DNA from: Larix sibirica
Lineage: Eukaryota > Streptophyta > Pinopsida > Pinales > Pinaceae
Assembly: GCA_004151065.3 (NCBI GenBank)
Contig: NWUY0300058626.1
Span: forward strand, 21,760-40,509
Direction of reading: 5' to 3'
DNA: 18,750 bases
The notes under the pieces: model-generated
Seen by the model: the letters and a program-made list of their open reading frames with translations, nothing else
The model's database searches: none
What the model was told of the DNA's origin: nothing
Program-made: the position numbers and the translations under genes
Shown: positions 1 to 9,646 of the stretch, one piece after another
Position numbering within the stretch: position 1 is the first letter of the stretch
How the letters are laid out: each line of letters begins with the position of its first letter

Positions 1-333
1 ATATTTTTGAAATGATTAAAAACATATACTTTTAATGGTAGTTAGCTTTTCAACGTTGTGCCTACAGATAGAAATTTATAATGAATGGCACAAACCTATG
101 GAAGTTCTAAGAATCTCATACAGCAGTCTCTGCGGGGACCAAATAAAAGGATATCCTTCAGGACATAGAAGACGAGTGTTTCTGTCTGATAGTATTTAGC
201 GGGTCATGACCTTTTATCTGTGGAACCCTTTTGCACATCTGGATCCGGATATGGAACTGCTAGGATTTTCCAGCTAAGTATATCTAAACAGTCCAGAGGT
301 TGTTCCTAATTTTTTGAGGTGTATACAATGACA
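1..333. other. Unassigned AT-rich sequence
   Basis: I see no gene, RNA or repeat signature here. It is the unique left flank of the duplicated block that begins at 334; the sequence before the block is not repeated before the second copy, because the second copy starts directly at the gap. Confidence 0.5.
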
Positions 334-2130
334 CTTAACCCCACCATGTGTGGATCCAAAGGAAATTCAATGTAGTTGTAGGTATTTTGCATTTTTGGCC
401 ACTTGTTTAATCCCTAAGCCCCTTAAAATATTATATAAGATAATCCTGCCCCACTTTCAACACGACACTGAGCGCTGTTTTTTAGACTGACTTAATTCTT
501 GAGCAGTGTGGGCAGTGAACACGAGAGTTGAGACTGATATTGACCAGTGATGTCGAGCAGTGATATTGTTCCTGAGTGAGAGAGAGACAATGTTGTGTGA
601 GTGATATCTAATGTTGTGTTTCCATCCCATCAAATTATTTCAGTTCTAATATTGTGATTCATGAATGGTTTTACTTTTGACTGTAACTCTGAATATGTTT
701 TTTGAAATTTAGAATATATTATTATATTTTTTGGTACTTTGATGTGCCCCTGCCATACCTGGATCCTGGCTTTTAAAACAATGTGACTGATCCGTATCCA
801 TATCCTGGTTCAACACATATCCATAAGTGTATCTATTTTGTAAGGTTCATCACACTGCAAAATTGCAGTGCCCACCTTATAAACACTATTTTATCTCTGT
901 TTAGTTTTTTGTTGATTATGAGCATGACTCAGACTCTGCTGACTAGAGAAGTATGTCTCTGTGCACACCCAATGATTTTGAGTTGAAGGATTTCAGACCA
1001 TTACAAACTCTCACGATGCCTATTCAGCGTTGCTGCTTTCCTGTGCTTATAGAATTAAGAGGAAGCTTCTCTGAAAATTTTCTGTGCATTGAATATAGGA
1101 CCTCATTGGGCATTCTCAAAAAGCAAAAATCTTGTTGGCTGATGTGTTGTTTTGTAGCTTCAGCAAGCATTTTGCATTATTTAAAATCTTCTAAAGTATA
1201 CCCCTTTTTGTAATAAAATACTATATTGTCATTGTCATGCCATTTGTTACAATGTGTATAGTTTCACTTATCTCTTTTGTGTTTGATATTTACTTGCCTA
1301 CTACATCTTAGGATTGTCAACCAGTCTTTATTCTTGTGTTAAAAAATTAAAATAGATAAATAATACAAGTGTTCAGAATGTAGCTTCTCTATGAAAGAGG
1401 TAAAAGTACTAAAGCATAGGCCTTGCATGACTACCATGAGATATGTCTCGAGAGTTGGAATGGACATTCTTTGCAGTAATTATGGGAGAATCCTCATATG
1501 GTCACGTTCTCCTTCATCAAGAGTAGTTGAAACTTGCTATGAATATTATATTGACACATAAGTCTACTGCTCGTTTTATTTTTCTAGATATGCTAGAGTG
1601 TAGCATATCATTTTGCTTTTGAGGTGGACTTTCCAGTATTTGTTATTGTGATAGTTCATGAGAAAATTATTTATGCTACTAGTAATGCCTTTTGCATTAT
1701 TATACCATAAATTTGTTGAATTATGAAACTTCAATCTTGATATGAAACTTGAACCTTGAATTGTTTCTTTCTGTTGGTGTGGTCTGTTTCTTTTTTCCAG
1801 AGAATGGTGTGGTCTGTTTCTTGTGTATTGTATATGCCGGAAATGTGCAAGCCCTTTCTAGTTGATTGAAAACTAGCCTGTAATCCTTAGTCATTAGAGT
1901 CATCGATAGCATGTTTTATGGTGGCTGGTGGATGAATAGGACTTGGCATGATTTCAGAAGGAAAAGTTGTAAATTTTCCTCCTGTGGGCTCATGTTCTAT
2001 AGAAAAGTGTATATTGTTTAGCTCGTTTATTTTTCGTGGTTTTATCTGAACACGTCATTATTTTTATGTATCATTGCTTATGTCCTTGACATGTATATGA
2101 TTGTCAATTTTTATGGTAATGCCAACAGTT
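334..2130. repeat. Direct tandem duplication, left copy (1797 bp)
   Basis: This block repeats at 2132-3882. The offset is 1798 bp at the start, 1755 bp after about 870 and 1752 bp after about 1594. It ends exactly at the single N at 2131. Up to 868 the copies differ by roughly 30 substitutions over about 490 aligned positions, plus a 45-bp segment (about 740-784) present only here and a 2-bp insertion in the right copy. From 869 to the end I see no difference except a 3-bp segment (about 1592-1594) missing from the right copy. The short open frames inside (86 codons at 953-1213 on plus, 63 codons at 1721-1912 on minus) match no family I know and have no gene-like context, so I do not call them genes. 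The block may be an unmerged contig overlap rather than a real duplication. Confidence 0.95.
429..442 (+). promoter_or_regulatory. TATA-like motif, possible LTR-type promoter
   Basis: ATTATATAAGATAA resembles a plant TATA box. It is followed within about 60-170 bases by AG-rich and GT-rich sequence (GAGTGAGAGAGAGACAATG), a composition like the transcribed part of a retrotransposon LTR. The motif is conserved in the right copy (2227-2240). No LTR ends, primer-binding site or downstream gene are visible, so this is weak; the motif could occur by chance in AT-rich DNA. Confidence 0.2.
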
Positions 2131-2131
2131 N
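2131..2131. other. Single-N assembly gap at a repeat boundary
   Basis: One N lies exactly between the two copies of the duplicated block. Scaffolding programs often insert one N where the estimated gap is zero or negative, that is, where contigs overlap. That reading fits the repeat on both sides. Confidence 0.95.
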
Positions 2132-3882
2132 CTTAACCCCACCATGTGTGGATCCTAAGGAAATTTGATGTAGTTGTAGGTATTTTGCATTTTTGGGCAC
2201 TTGTTTAAACCCTAAGCCCCTTAAAATATTATATAAGATAATCCTACTCCACTTTCAACACGACAATGAGCACTGTTTTTCAGACTGACTTAATTCTTGA
2301 GAAATGTGGGAAGTGAACACGAGAGTTGAGACTGATATTGACCAGTGACGTTGAGCAGTGATATTGTGCCTGAGTGAGTGAGAGACAATGTTGTGTGAGT
2401 GATATCTAATGTTGTGTTTCTAGTCCATCAAATTATTTTAGTTCTAATATTGTGATTCAGGAATGGTTTTACTTTTGACTGTAACTCTGAATATGTTTTT
2501 TGAAATTTACAATATATTATTATATTTTTTTGTACTTGACTGATCCGTATCCATATCCTAGTTCATCACATATCCATAACAATATCTATTTTGTAATGTT
2601 CATCGCACTATGCAAAATTGCAATGCCCACCTTATAAACACTATTTTATCTCTGTTTAGTTTTTTGTTGATTATGAGCATGACTCAGACTCTGCTGACTA
2701 GAGAAGTATGTCTCTGTGCACACCCAATGATTTTGAGTTGAAGGATTTCAGACCATTACAAACTCTCACGATGCCTATTCAGCGTTGCTGCTTTCCTGTG
2801 CTTATAGAATTAAGAGGAAGCTTCTCTGAAAATTTTCTGTGCATTGAATATAGGACCTCATTGGGCATTCTCAAAAAGCAAAAATCTTGTTGGCTGATGT
2901 GTTGTTTTGTAGCTTCAGCAAGCATTTTGCATTATTTAAAATCTTCTAAAGTATACCCCTTTTTGTAATAAAATACTATATTGTCATTGTCATGCCATTT
3001 GTTACAATGTGTATAGTTTCACTTATCTCTTTTGTGTTTGATATTTACTTGCCTACTACATCTTAGGATTGTCAACCAGTCTTTATTCTTGTGTTAAAAA
3101 ATTAAAATAGATAAATAATACAAGTGTTCAGAATGTAGCTTCTCTATGAAAGAGGTAAAAGTACTAAAGCATAGGCCTTGCATGACTACCATGAGATATG
3201 TCTCGAGAGTTGGAATGGACATTCTTTGCAGTAATTATGGGAGAATCCTCATATGGTCACGTTCTCCTTCATCAAGAGTAGTTGAAACTTGCTATGAATA
3301 TTATATTGACACATAAGTCTACTGCTCGTTTTATTTTTCTAGATATAGAGTGTAGCATATCATTTTGCTTTTGAGGTGGACTTTCCAGTATTTGTTATTG
3401 TGATAGTTCATGAGAAAATTATTTATGCTACTAGTAATGCCTTTTGCATTATTATACCATAAATTTGTTGAATTATGAAACTTCAATCTTGATATGAAAC
3501 TTGAACCTTGAATTGTTTCTTTCTGTTGGTGTGGTCTGTTTCTTTTTTCCAGAGAATGGTGTGGTCTGTTTCTTGTGTATTGTATATGCCGGAAATGTGC
3601 AAGCCCTTTCTAGTTGATTGAAAACTAGCCTGTAATCCTTAGTCATTAGAGTCATCGATAGCATGTTTTATGGTGGCTGGTGGATGAATAGGACTTGGCA
3701 TGATTTCAGAAGGAAAAGTTGTAAATTTTCCTCCTGTGGGCTCATGTTCTATAGAAAAGTGTATATTGTTTAGCTCGTTTATTTTTCGTGGTTTTATCTG
3801 AACACGTCATTATTTTTATGTATCATTGCTTATGTCCTTGACATGTATATGATTGTCAATTTTTATGGTAATGCCAACAGTT
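2132..3882. repeat. Direct tandem duplication, right copy (1751 bp)
   Basis: This is the second copy of the block at 334-2130. It begins at the first base after the N and runs until the sequence leaves the repeat after GCCAACAGTT. It lacks the 45-bp segment of the left copy and 3 bp near 3346. Its right 1.26 kb are otherwise identical to the left copy by eye, while its left 0.5 kb differ by about 6 percent. The same short unassigned open frames recur here (2708-2968 plus, 3473-3664 minus). Confidence 0.95.
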
Positions 3883-5115
3883 TTGTCTGAATTGTAGTGA
3901 ATGAACCATACGTGGGATATGACCAAAAGGGACAATGTGCACAGAAGTCCTTAGTTGAGATTGGCTTAGTTTACTCTAGGTGGTAGAGCTGTTGGAGCTT
4001 TCACACCTTCAAGAAAGTGTGAACCATGAGTGATGGATGCATGTATTGCACTCAAAGAAGAGGTGGTTCCACCGGACTAGTAATTGGCATTTAAAAAAAT
4101 GGACATGCCAAAGAGATTTTACCTTGTCAAGTGCATGTTTTCTTATTCTATAATGAATGACAAGGTGAAGTGCTACATGTGGTTCAGTGAAGTTACAGTG
4201 CACAACAATCTTTCAGTTTTATTTTGATGTGGCTAAACATTTGTCATTGATAATGAATATCATATAGATACCCACTTTAACACTAGGATATTTTAAACCT
4301 CACATCACTCCCATGCAAGAGCAAAGACTTAACCAATTAAGCATTGATTATATCCTACAGGGTAATCCTCATGTCTATCAGTATGGTGGACAATATATAA
4401 TTTTTCCTCTTTGGATCATTAGCGAGTTTCTTAACTCTTTTGGTGTATACATGGTTTGGAAGATTTGGCTTGAATTTTCAAGTGGGCCTTTGATAAGGAT
4501 TATATTAACTGTATGTAGGGTCTTTCTGATAAGGGTTATGCAAACTATATCCTTTTTAGGTGGGGGAAATCTTAGAAGTTAGTGGGTAGAGATTTCTAAG
4601 GTGAGGTGAATCATTGGTTACTGTTTCTTTCTCCTTTCCCTTTCAGTTATAACTGACCTATAAAGACTGAAATTGCTAGTGGCTGGACATTTGTGGACCT
4701 TCTAAGTTACGGTGACACTCTGGGTTCCCAATAAGTGTGCATTTATATTTGAGCTCTAAGCTTTTCATCAAGATTTAAAAAAAAAATACGGAGCTCCTCT
4801 CCAATTTACCTCATACATACTAATTGTCTTCTCTATCTAGTGACTAATTTACCATTTCAACATCTCTAATGCAAGATTGTGCACCGCGCCACACCTAACA
4901 AAATGCTTTCTCCTCAATCCTACTTACTTAACAACCCAAAACACATCATTATAGTTTGTTTTGCTAAGTGAAAGAACATCCTGATTCAGTTCTGCTAGTA
5001 GCTATTAAATCTGCAGCGTGTCATCAAACTTTAAGTAGATCTCGTGTGAACTCAGCATAGCAATCTCACTTATATAATTATTGTACTAAGAGAAGTGAGA
5101 TGGTTTACATCCTTA
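3883..5115. other. Unassigned AT-rich sequence
   Basis: This stretch follows the duplicated block. The longest open frame is 89 codons (4313-4582, plus); I recognise no domain, and its length is not striking for such sequence. No tRNA, repeat or terminal inverted repeat stands out. A poly-A run lies near 4776-4787. Confidence 0.4.
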
Positions 5116-5180
5116 GTGGGGGGATGTTAATTACTGTGTAATGTATCTTACTGTAATCGTCCGGCCTACATAAAAAAGGC
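5116..5180 (+). mobile_element. Possible LTR start preceded by a polypurine tract
   Basis: GTGGGGGGA (5116-5124) is directly followed by TGTTAATTACTGTG from 5125. A polypurine tract touching a TG-starting LTR is the usual layout at the 3' LTR of plant Ty1/copia elements. A TATA-like CATAAAAAAGGCC lies near 5169-5181. I could not find a matching LTR end, a second LTR, a target-site duplication or coding remains of a polyprotein upstream. This is a suggestion only. Confidence 0.22.
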
Positions 5181-5565
5181 CAACTATATATCCATTTAAA
5201 CTCTAATCTGTTAAGCACCAAAAATATCACTTTGAATTTTTGGATTCCTGTGGAGTATCGATGCATAACTGTTCCAAGGTTAAAATGGAGCTATGTTGAT
5301 TTTGGAGAGGGTGATGAAATCCACATTTCAATATCTCCTGAATTCTGTGGTCTTGGCAACACTTAATATCATGACAAGTTGCTTGGCTTTTTACACAAAA
5401 GACAGGTAAAATAGAATTGAGAGCATAGATGAAAGGTGGACTGTAGAATAATCAGAGGTCTAAATCAGTCTGTATTTGTTGCATCGAGAGTAGTGAGGTG
5501 CTCTACAGTCCAGTATGGTAGAGATGTTGTCATGTTTCTAATTTATGTTACCAAAAATAAAAAGT

Positions 5566-5666
5566 AATTAAAAAAATTCATGTTGGCTCATAAAATAAAA
5601 AACAAATTAAAAAAAGTGGGCTCATAAAATAAAAAATTAAAACCAAATAAAAAGTTTTTAAAAAAN
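5566..5666. repeat. A-rich low-complexity stretch with 34-bp direct repeat and single-N gap
   Basis: GGCTCATAAAATAAAAAA occurs at 5585 and again at 5619, a tandem repeat with a 34-bp period. The stretch ends in an A run that stops at the single N at 5666. Unlike the gap at 2131, the bases on the two sides do not repeat each other, so this gap probably reflects difficult A-rich sequence. Confidence 0.7.
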
Positions 5667-5829
5667 GTAGTGAACTCAGACAATTTACCCCTTAAGCTTA
5701 ACGCTATTGGCATTGGGGCAAGATTGTCCTTGATCATCCCGCCCATTCTGACTTTTATATTTGAGTATTGTGCCATCCATTTAGTTTGTAGATGGAGCAT
5801 GTGCAACCAATAGGCATTGCATGTTAATT

Positions 5830-5950
5830 AGGTCTAGCTCGAGTGACTATGGAATGGAGTGTTATCCCCCCCACCTAGGTTCTATTCTTGTTACTAACAT
5901 GTTGAGTTCATAATGATTGTATTGTTGTAATAGCGTCAAGCCCTTTTTTT
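5830..5950 (+). mobile_element. Candidate SINE with tRNA-like A and B boxes
   Basis: TAGCTCGAGTG (5835-5845) resembles an RNA polymerase III A box (TRGYNNARNNG, here with one extra base), and GGTTCTATTC (5878-5887) resembles a B box (GGTTCRANNC). The spacing of about 40 bases fits tRNA-derived SINEs. A T run follows at about 5943-5949. The flanks do not fold into an obvious tRNA, which argues against a tRNA gene. Family and exact ends are unknown, and no target-site duplication was identified. Confidence 0.35.
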
Positions 5951-6204
5951 GACCTGGGTACCATCCTTGATATGAGGAGAAGTACCTGGAGGATTTCCCT
6001 GCGCATTGTAACTTAGAAAAAAAACAACAGGTGCTGCAACTTTTAAGCACCAAAAGGCCTGTTGGGAGATTGAGATGATTGCATTGCCATGTTAAATTTT
6101 AAAAAATTAAGATTTTTGTAAAACCCCTTTTTATTCATATCAGTGCTTGATAGATCTAGGTTTGAGATGGATCTATGCTGGTATATGCTACATTGTTACA
6201 TTGT

Positions 6205-6257
6205 AAACAAAATGCTTCTTTTTTTCGAAAGGAAAAAAGCGAAAACAAGATGCTTCT
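6205..6257. repeat. 15-bp direct repeats flanking a short T/A hairpin
   Basis: AAACAAAATGCTTCT (6205-6219) and AAACAAGATGCTTCT (6243-6257) differ at one base. Between them is a 23-bp stretch of a T run, CGAAAGG and an A run that can fold on itself. The layout resembles a target-site duplication around a very short remnant, but may be simple slippage. Confidence 0.6.
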
Positions 6258-6491
6258 ACTTAAACAATGCATACATGTGTGTTTGTTACAGAAGAGACTA
6301 ATATATGTTTGTTGATGTTAAGATCATGTTGTCGGGGATGATAAGATAAGATAAGGTAATTTTAATAATGTGCATTGAATGGAATCAATGTAAGGAAGTT
6401 ATTTATTTGTTATAGGAACCAATGTGAGATTGTATGAATATGAAAAGTTCACAAGTGATTGATGTACATTTATTGAGTGACAATGAGGATG

Positions 6492-6553
6492 TGGATGTTT
6501 AATATATATGTATTTGACCCCATGGACTGGATGTTTAATAAATATGTATTTGC
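6492..6553. repeat. 36-bp-period direct repeat
   Basis: TGGATGTTTAATATATATG at 6492 recurs as TGGATGTTTAATAAATATG at 6528, followed by TATTTG in both. This is a short two-copy tandem duplication with minor differences. Confidence 0.75.
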
Positions 6554-7280
6554 GCCCAAAACTTTATCGACTTAAAAAGTAGCTAGGTTCACAGTTGATG
6601 ATGCCCTTGGCCATTCCAAACACTGAGAATTTACAGGGAAAATTGATTAGAGCTAAACTAAACTAGTAAATTCTCACAAATTCAGTAATCCAAACGTGTA
6701 ATCACTGTGCATAGTAGTAGCACAGTTATTGGTCATCGCAGACAACACAAGGAACCTTCTTTTTCTCATGGTCATGTTATCATCTTTATCTCATGGTCAT
6801 ATTGTTAGGGAGGCAATTCTAAGTGGCTGTTGAAAAAAATCTGGCTATATAGGTGAATCTAGCAGCAATAAGTTGGATATGACAGGGTTGTTTTTTGAGG
6901 GACAATGATGAAAGTTGGACGGATCAGAGTCAAGGAAAAAGGTTCCGGACCCTAATCCCTGTTAAAGATGAGCTTAACACAGCTGCTGCAAACCACTTAC
7001 GGAATCTTTCAAAGCAGACTTCAAACAAGGAATTACCTTATTGATTGAGGCTGGGATTCTCCAGAGGTCCTTATAAGAGAAGCTATAATGTCCAAAGGGA
7101 AGCACAATGCTGTTACTGATCTTTTGCTGACATTCAAAAATTGTTCTGGTGTCTTCTCAGCTCTAGCTAGCTTATTATCATTGGCATGTATCCATTTTAA
7201 AGAGGGACCAAAAAATTTGAGTTGCAGAACCTTTGCGCATTTATTAGATCTGGGTGAAGAGGGGTATATATACACACATC

Positions 7281-7440
7281 ACTGAGGCTCACTGATTGGT
7301 CAAGTTGGGTGATGATGATTTCCCGCCAGAGTTCAATCCCCACCAAAAATAGTACACGCTTTGTCCTGTTAAACAATCGGTGCTCAATACACGTATAGAG
7401 AACCTGGTTTCTATTGTGCTATTGTAATGCTGTTTTTTCC
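7281..7440 (+). mobile_element. Candidate SINE with tRNA-like A and B boxes
   Basis: GAGGCTCACTGATTGG (about 7284-7299) resembles an A-box region and AGTTCAATCCC (7330-7340) is close to the B-box consensus. They are about 45 bases apart, as in tRNA-derived SINEs. The body ends near GCTATTGTAATGCTGTTTTTT, a T-rich end seen in some plant SINEs. The candidate at 5830-5950 also carries a TTGTAAT-like motif near its end, but I cannot show that the two are the same family. Ends and target-site duplication are not defined. Confidence 0.38.
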
Positions 7441-8226
7441 TTGGAAAAACATCATATATTTTTTTTGAGATGAAGGAGAGATGCATTTTGTATACTCTTT
7501 GAAGCATTGCTAGAGTAATTATATTGCTCATCTCTGAAGAAAGGTAAAAAATAAGAACCTTGTCTGGATAACATAGGGCCTGCCTTAGCTTGGCTTTGTC
7601 ATGGCAAAAGACAATCAAAACTGAATCTCAGGCATATGAGGCATTACAACAAAGATGCAGATTTCTTCTGATACACAGACCATACATTAGCACAGTAAAA
7701 GATTTCATAACTTTTCATATAAAACAGAGATCAAAATCTACAGGCTCAATAGCCCCTGAATCATTCCTGTGTATCTGAGAGGTCTGACTGTCGGGAATTT
7801 TCAAGGGCGAATTGTGAAAAATAGTTTCTGTACCATCCACCAACTGTAGCATGAAATGAGATAATACCTGGGTCCAAGATATAACCTATAACTTATATGC
7901 TTCCTGTAGAAGTATGAACCTTGCTTACAACCTTAAAAATAGACATAAAAGGACTGTCAATACATGTTAAGATTGTAAGTTTTAAACCTGTGAAGTAAAA
8001 TGATGCATACAGATTCTGGAGCAGAACAGAAATTTCACAATGGAAGACACACAATACACAGATTTAAAATAGAAACCCTTAACTGGGAAAACCAACAAAA
8101 CTTAGAGTTGCACCTCTCTCTTTCTCATTGTATTCGCTTAACCATTCACAATACAATATTTAGGTATTCTGTGACATCCAAAACCCTACATTAACCTAGA
8201 TTACAACACCAATCCCTCAACTGGGA
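7441..8226. other. Unassigned; possibly 3' untranslated part of the LINE
   Basis: This lies just beyond the end of the LINE ORF2 (minus strand). Some of it may be LINE 3' untranslated sequence, but I find no clear poly-A tail (a T run on this strand) or target-site duplication to set the end; T runs occur near 7431-7438 and 7460-7467. Short open frames here match nothing I recognise. Confidence 0.35.
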
Positions 8227-8273
8227 TTAAATTACACATTGAGCTGAAAAGCATAAAAACAACCAAAAAATAA

Positions 8274-8296
8274 ATTTCGGGGCACTGCCCCAAACC
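8274..8296. other. GC hairpin near the LINE 3' end
   Basis: TTTCGGGGCACTGCCCCAAA forms a stem of GGGGC with GCCCC around a 3-base loop, extended by T-A pairs with one bulged base. It is notably GC-rich in AT-rich surroundings and lies 50-70 bases before the final ORF2 stop in transcript order. Function is unknown. Confidence 0.6.
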
Positions 8297-8479
8297 CCCA
8301 GCAGTTGGTGCAACCTACATGCAAAGAATATAATACATATCCAACAAAGATTAACTGTCATTTCAGATCTGACAGTCAGAAGAACCATCAGATGAATGTG
8401 GTAAAGAGGGTGTTCCTGTATGATATTACCATTTTTGATTTCTCGCAAGATTCTTGTACCAGGAGCCATCTGTAGCCCC

Positions 8480-9320
8480 TCCATGGACAGAGTGTCTGCT
8501 TCCCTGTTTAAATCTCTGTAAACATTTTTGAAGGAAATTTTATTAAATATGGATAAGGATTATTTAACTGTATTGAGCTGGGTACCAGATTTACCATCCT
8601 GCTTTCTCATTTCATCCAATTTATTACAAGCATCGAGTCACCGAAAACCTGTAAGCGGTTTATTCATTGTTGAGCAGCCAATTTAAGGAGAAGTTATTAA
8701 GCTAGTAGCTCGACATAGTTGTTTGTGCCTTGACCTGTTTCTGCTTTGAATCTGATGATATGTGAATCATTTAGAAAAATAATGGTTCCGGCGTCACTGT
8801 TTGGAGGGTTTACCTTGACTGGCTCTGTCAAAGTACACCCCTGAACTCTAGATTTGTCAATAGGAGCATGGGTCAACCGTCTTTGAGAATCAACTTCTGA
8901 ATCAGGTTTGAAACTTGAGCATATATTTTTTGCTTGGGAGGCACATTGGAATGGAGGTATATACTTATCTTGGAAGATTACTGCATTCCTGGTTAGCTAA
9001 ATTCCCCATTAGACATTTAAGGGAAGTCCTTTGTATGCTTTTAATCTCGGGCTTTTGAATCCACTTTCAGAGACATTCAACAACTGTCTCTCCTTGCTAG
9101 CTGCCCCTTATTCCTATAATATATTCTACTTCATCGTAAACTTCTTTTCTGTAGATGCGGGATATTAATAAACATCCTATGTTTTCTTCAATTAGAAAAA
9201 TAATGGCTCCAGCCTCACTATTTGGAGGGCTTACCTTGACTGTCTCCAGCCTCACTGTTTGGAGGGTTTACCTTGACTGGATCCATCAAAGTACCCTTGA
9301 ACTCTAGATTTGTCAATAGG
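8480..9320 (-). pseudogene. LINE C-terminal RNase H domain remnant (RVT_3-like)
   Basis: RNase H degrades RNA in RNA-DNA hybrids. On the minus strand RVQGYFDGSSQGKP (about 9266-9310) gives the first catalytic Asp. GTNNYVELLA (8700-8729) gives the Glu, QVFGDSMLVINWMK (8610-8651) the second Asp, and YRDLNREADTLSMEGLQ (about 8470-8517) the last Asp. All four acidic positions are therefore readable. Stops after ELLA and after WMK and a frameshift before YRDLN break it. The entry segment with FDG occurs twice because of a 421-bp duplication; in the second copy the motif reads FDR. Such a domain is known in plant L1 elements and separates them from animal L1. Confidence 0.88.
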
Positions 9321-9646
9321 AGCATGAGTCAACCGTCTTTGAGAATAGACTTCTGAATCAGGTTTGAACCTTGAGCATATATTTTTGTGCTTGGGAAGCA
9401 CATTGGAGTGGAGGTATTTACTTATCGTGGAAGATTCTTGCATTCCTGGTTAGCTAAATGCCCCATCAGACAATTAAGGGAAGTCCTTTGTATGCTTTAA
9501 GCTTGGGCTTTTGAATCCACTTTTAGAGACATTCAACAACTGTCTCTCCTTGCTAGCTGCCCTTTATTCCTATAATATAGTTCACTTCAGCCCCAACTTC
9601 TTATCTGTAGATGCAGGATGTTAATAAACTTCCTATATTTTCCTCT
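8771..9646 (-). repeat. About 421-bp tandem duplication across the RNase H entry of the LINE
   Basis: TTAGAAAAATAATGG starts at 8771 and at 9192. Units 8771-9191 and 9192 to about 9646 align along their length with scattered substitutions and small indels. The unit covers the linker after the reverse transcriptase (NARIFHDK-like) and the first RNase H strand (YFDG). In transcript order the 9192-9646 unit comes first, and the intact remainder of RNase H follows the 8771-9191 unit. Confidence 0.93.
9206..9279 (-). repeat. Nested 37-bp tandem duplication
   Basis: CTCCAGCCTCACT at 9207 recurs at 9244, and the rest of the 37-bp unit (TTGGAGGGYTTACCTTGACT) follows both times with few differences. 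It lies only in the 9192-9646 unit; the 8771-9191 unit has it once, so this duplication probably came after the larger one. Confidence 0.92.

Larger units (their letters stand above)
5951..7280. other. Unassigned sequence with small repeats
   Basis: No gene recognised. Short open frames at 7033-7275 (minus) and 7088-7285 (plus) overlap each other and match nothing I know. Small structures seen are a 15-bp direct repeat around a hairpin (6205-6257) and a 36-bp-period repeat (6492-6553), listed separately. Confidence 0.4.

Noticed and set aside
953-1213. 86-codon plus-strand open frame, present identically at 2708-2968, as a conserved gene
   Set aside because: The identity comes from the duplicated block, which may be an assembly artefact, so it is no evidence of selection. 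No domain, no gene context and no family recognised.
1721-1912. 63-codon minus-strand open frame repeated at 3473-3664
   Set aside because: Same reason: it lies in the identical part of the duplicated block and has no recognisable motif.
4313-4582. 89-codon open frame as a small membrane protein
   Set aside because: Hydrophobic only because the sequence is T-rich; no plausible start context, no known family.
5580-5760. Second false duplication at the N at 5666
   Set aside because: The sequence after the N does not repeat the sequence before it; the gap follows an A-rich run instead.
7281-7360. A functional tRNA gene
   Set aside because: A- and B-box-like motifs are present, but I could not form the acceptor, anticodon and T stems of a tRNA. 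A SINE is more likely.
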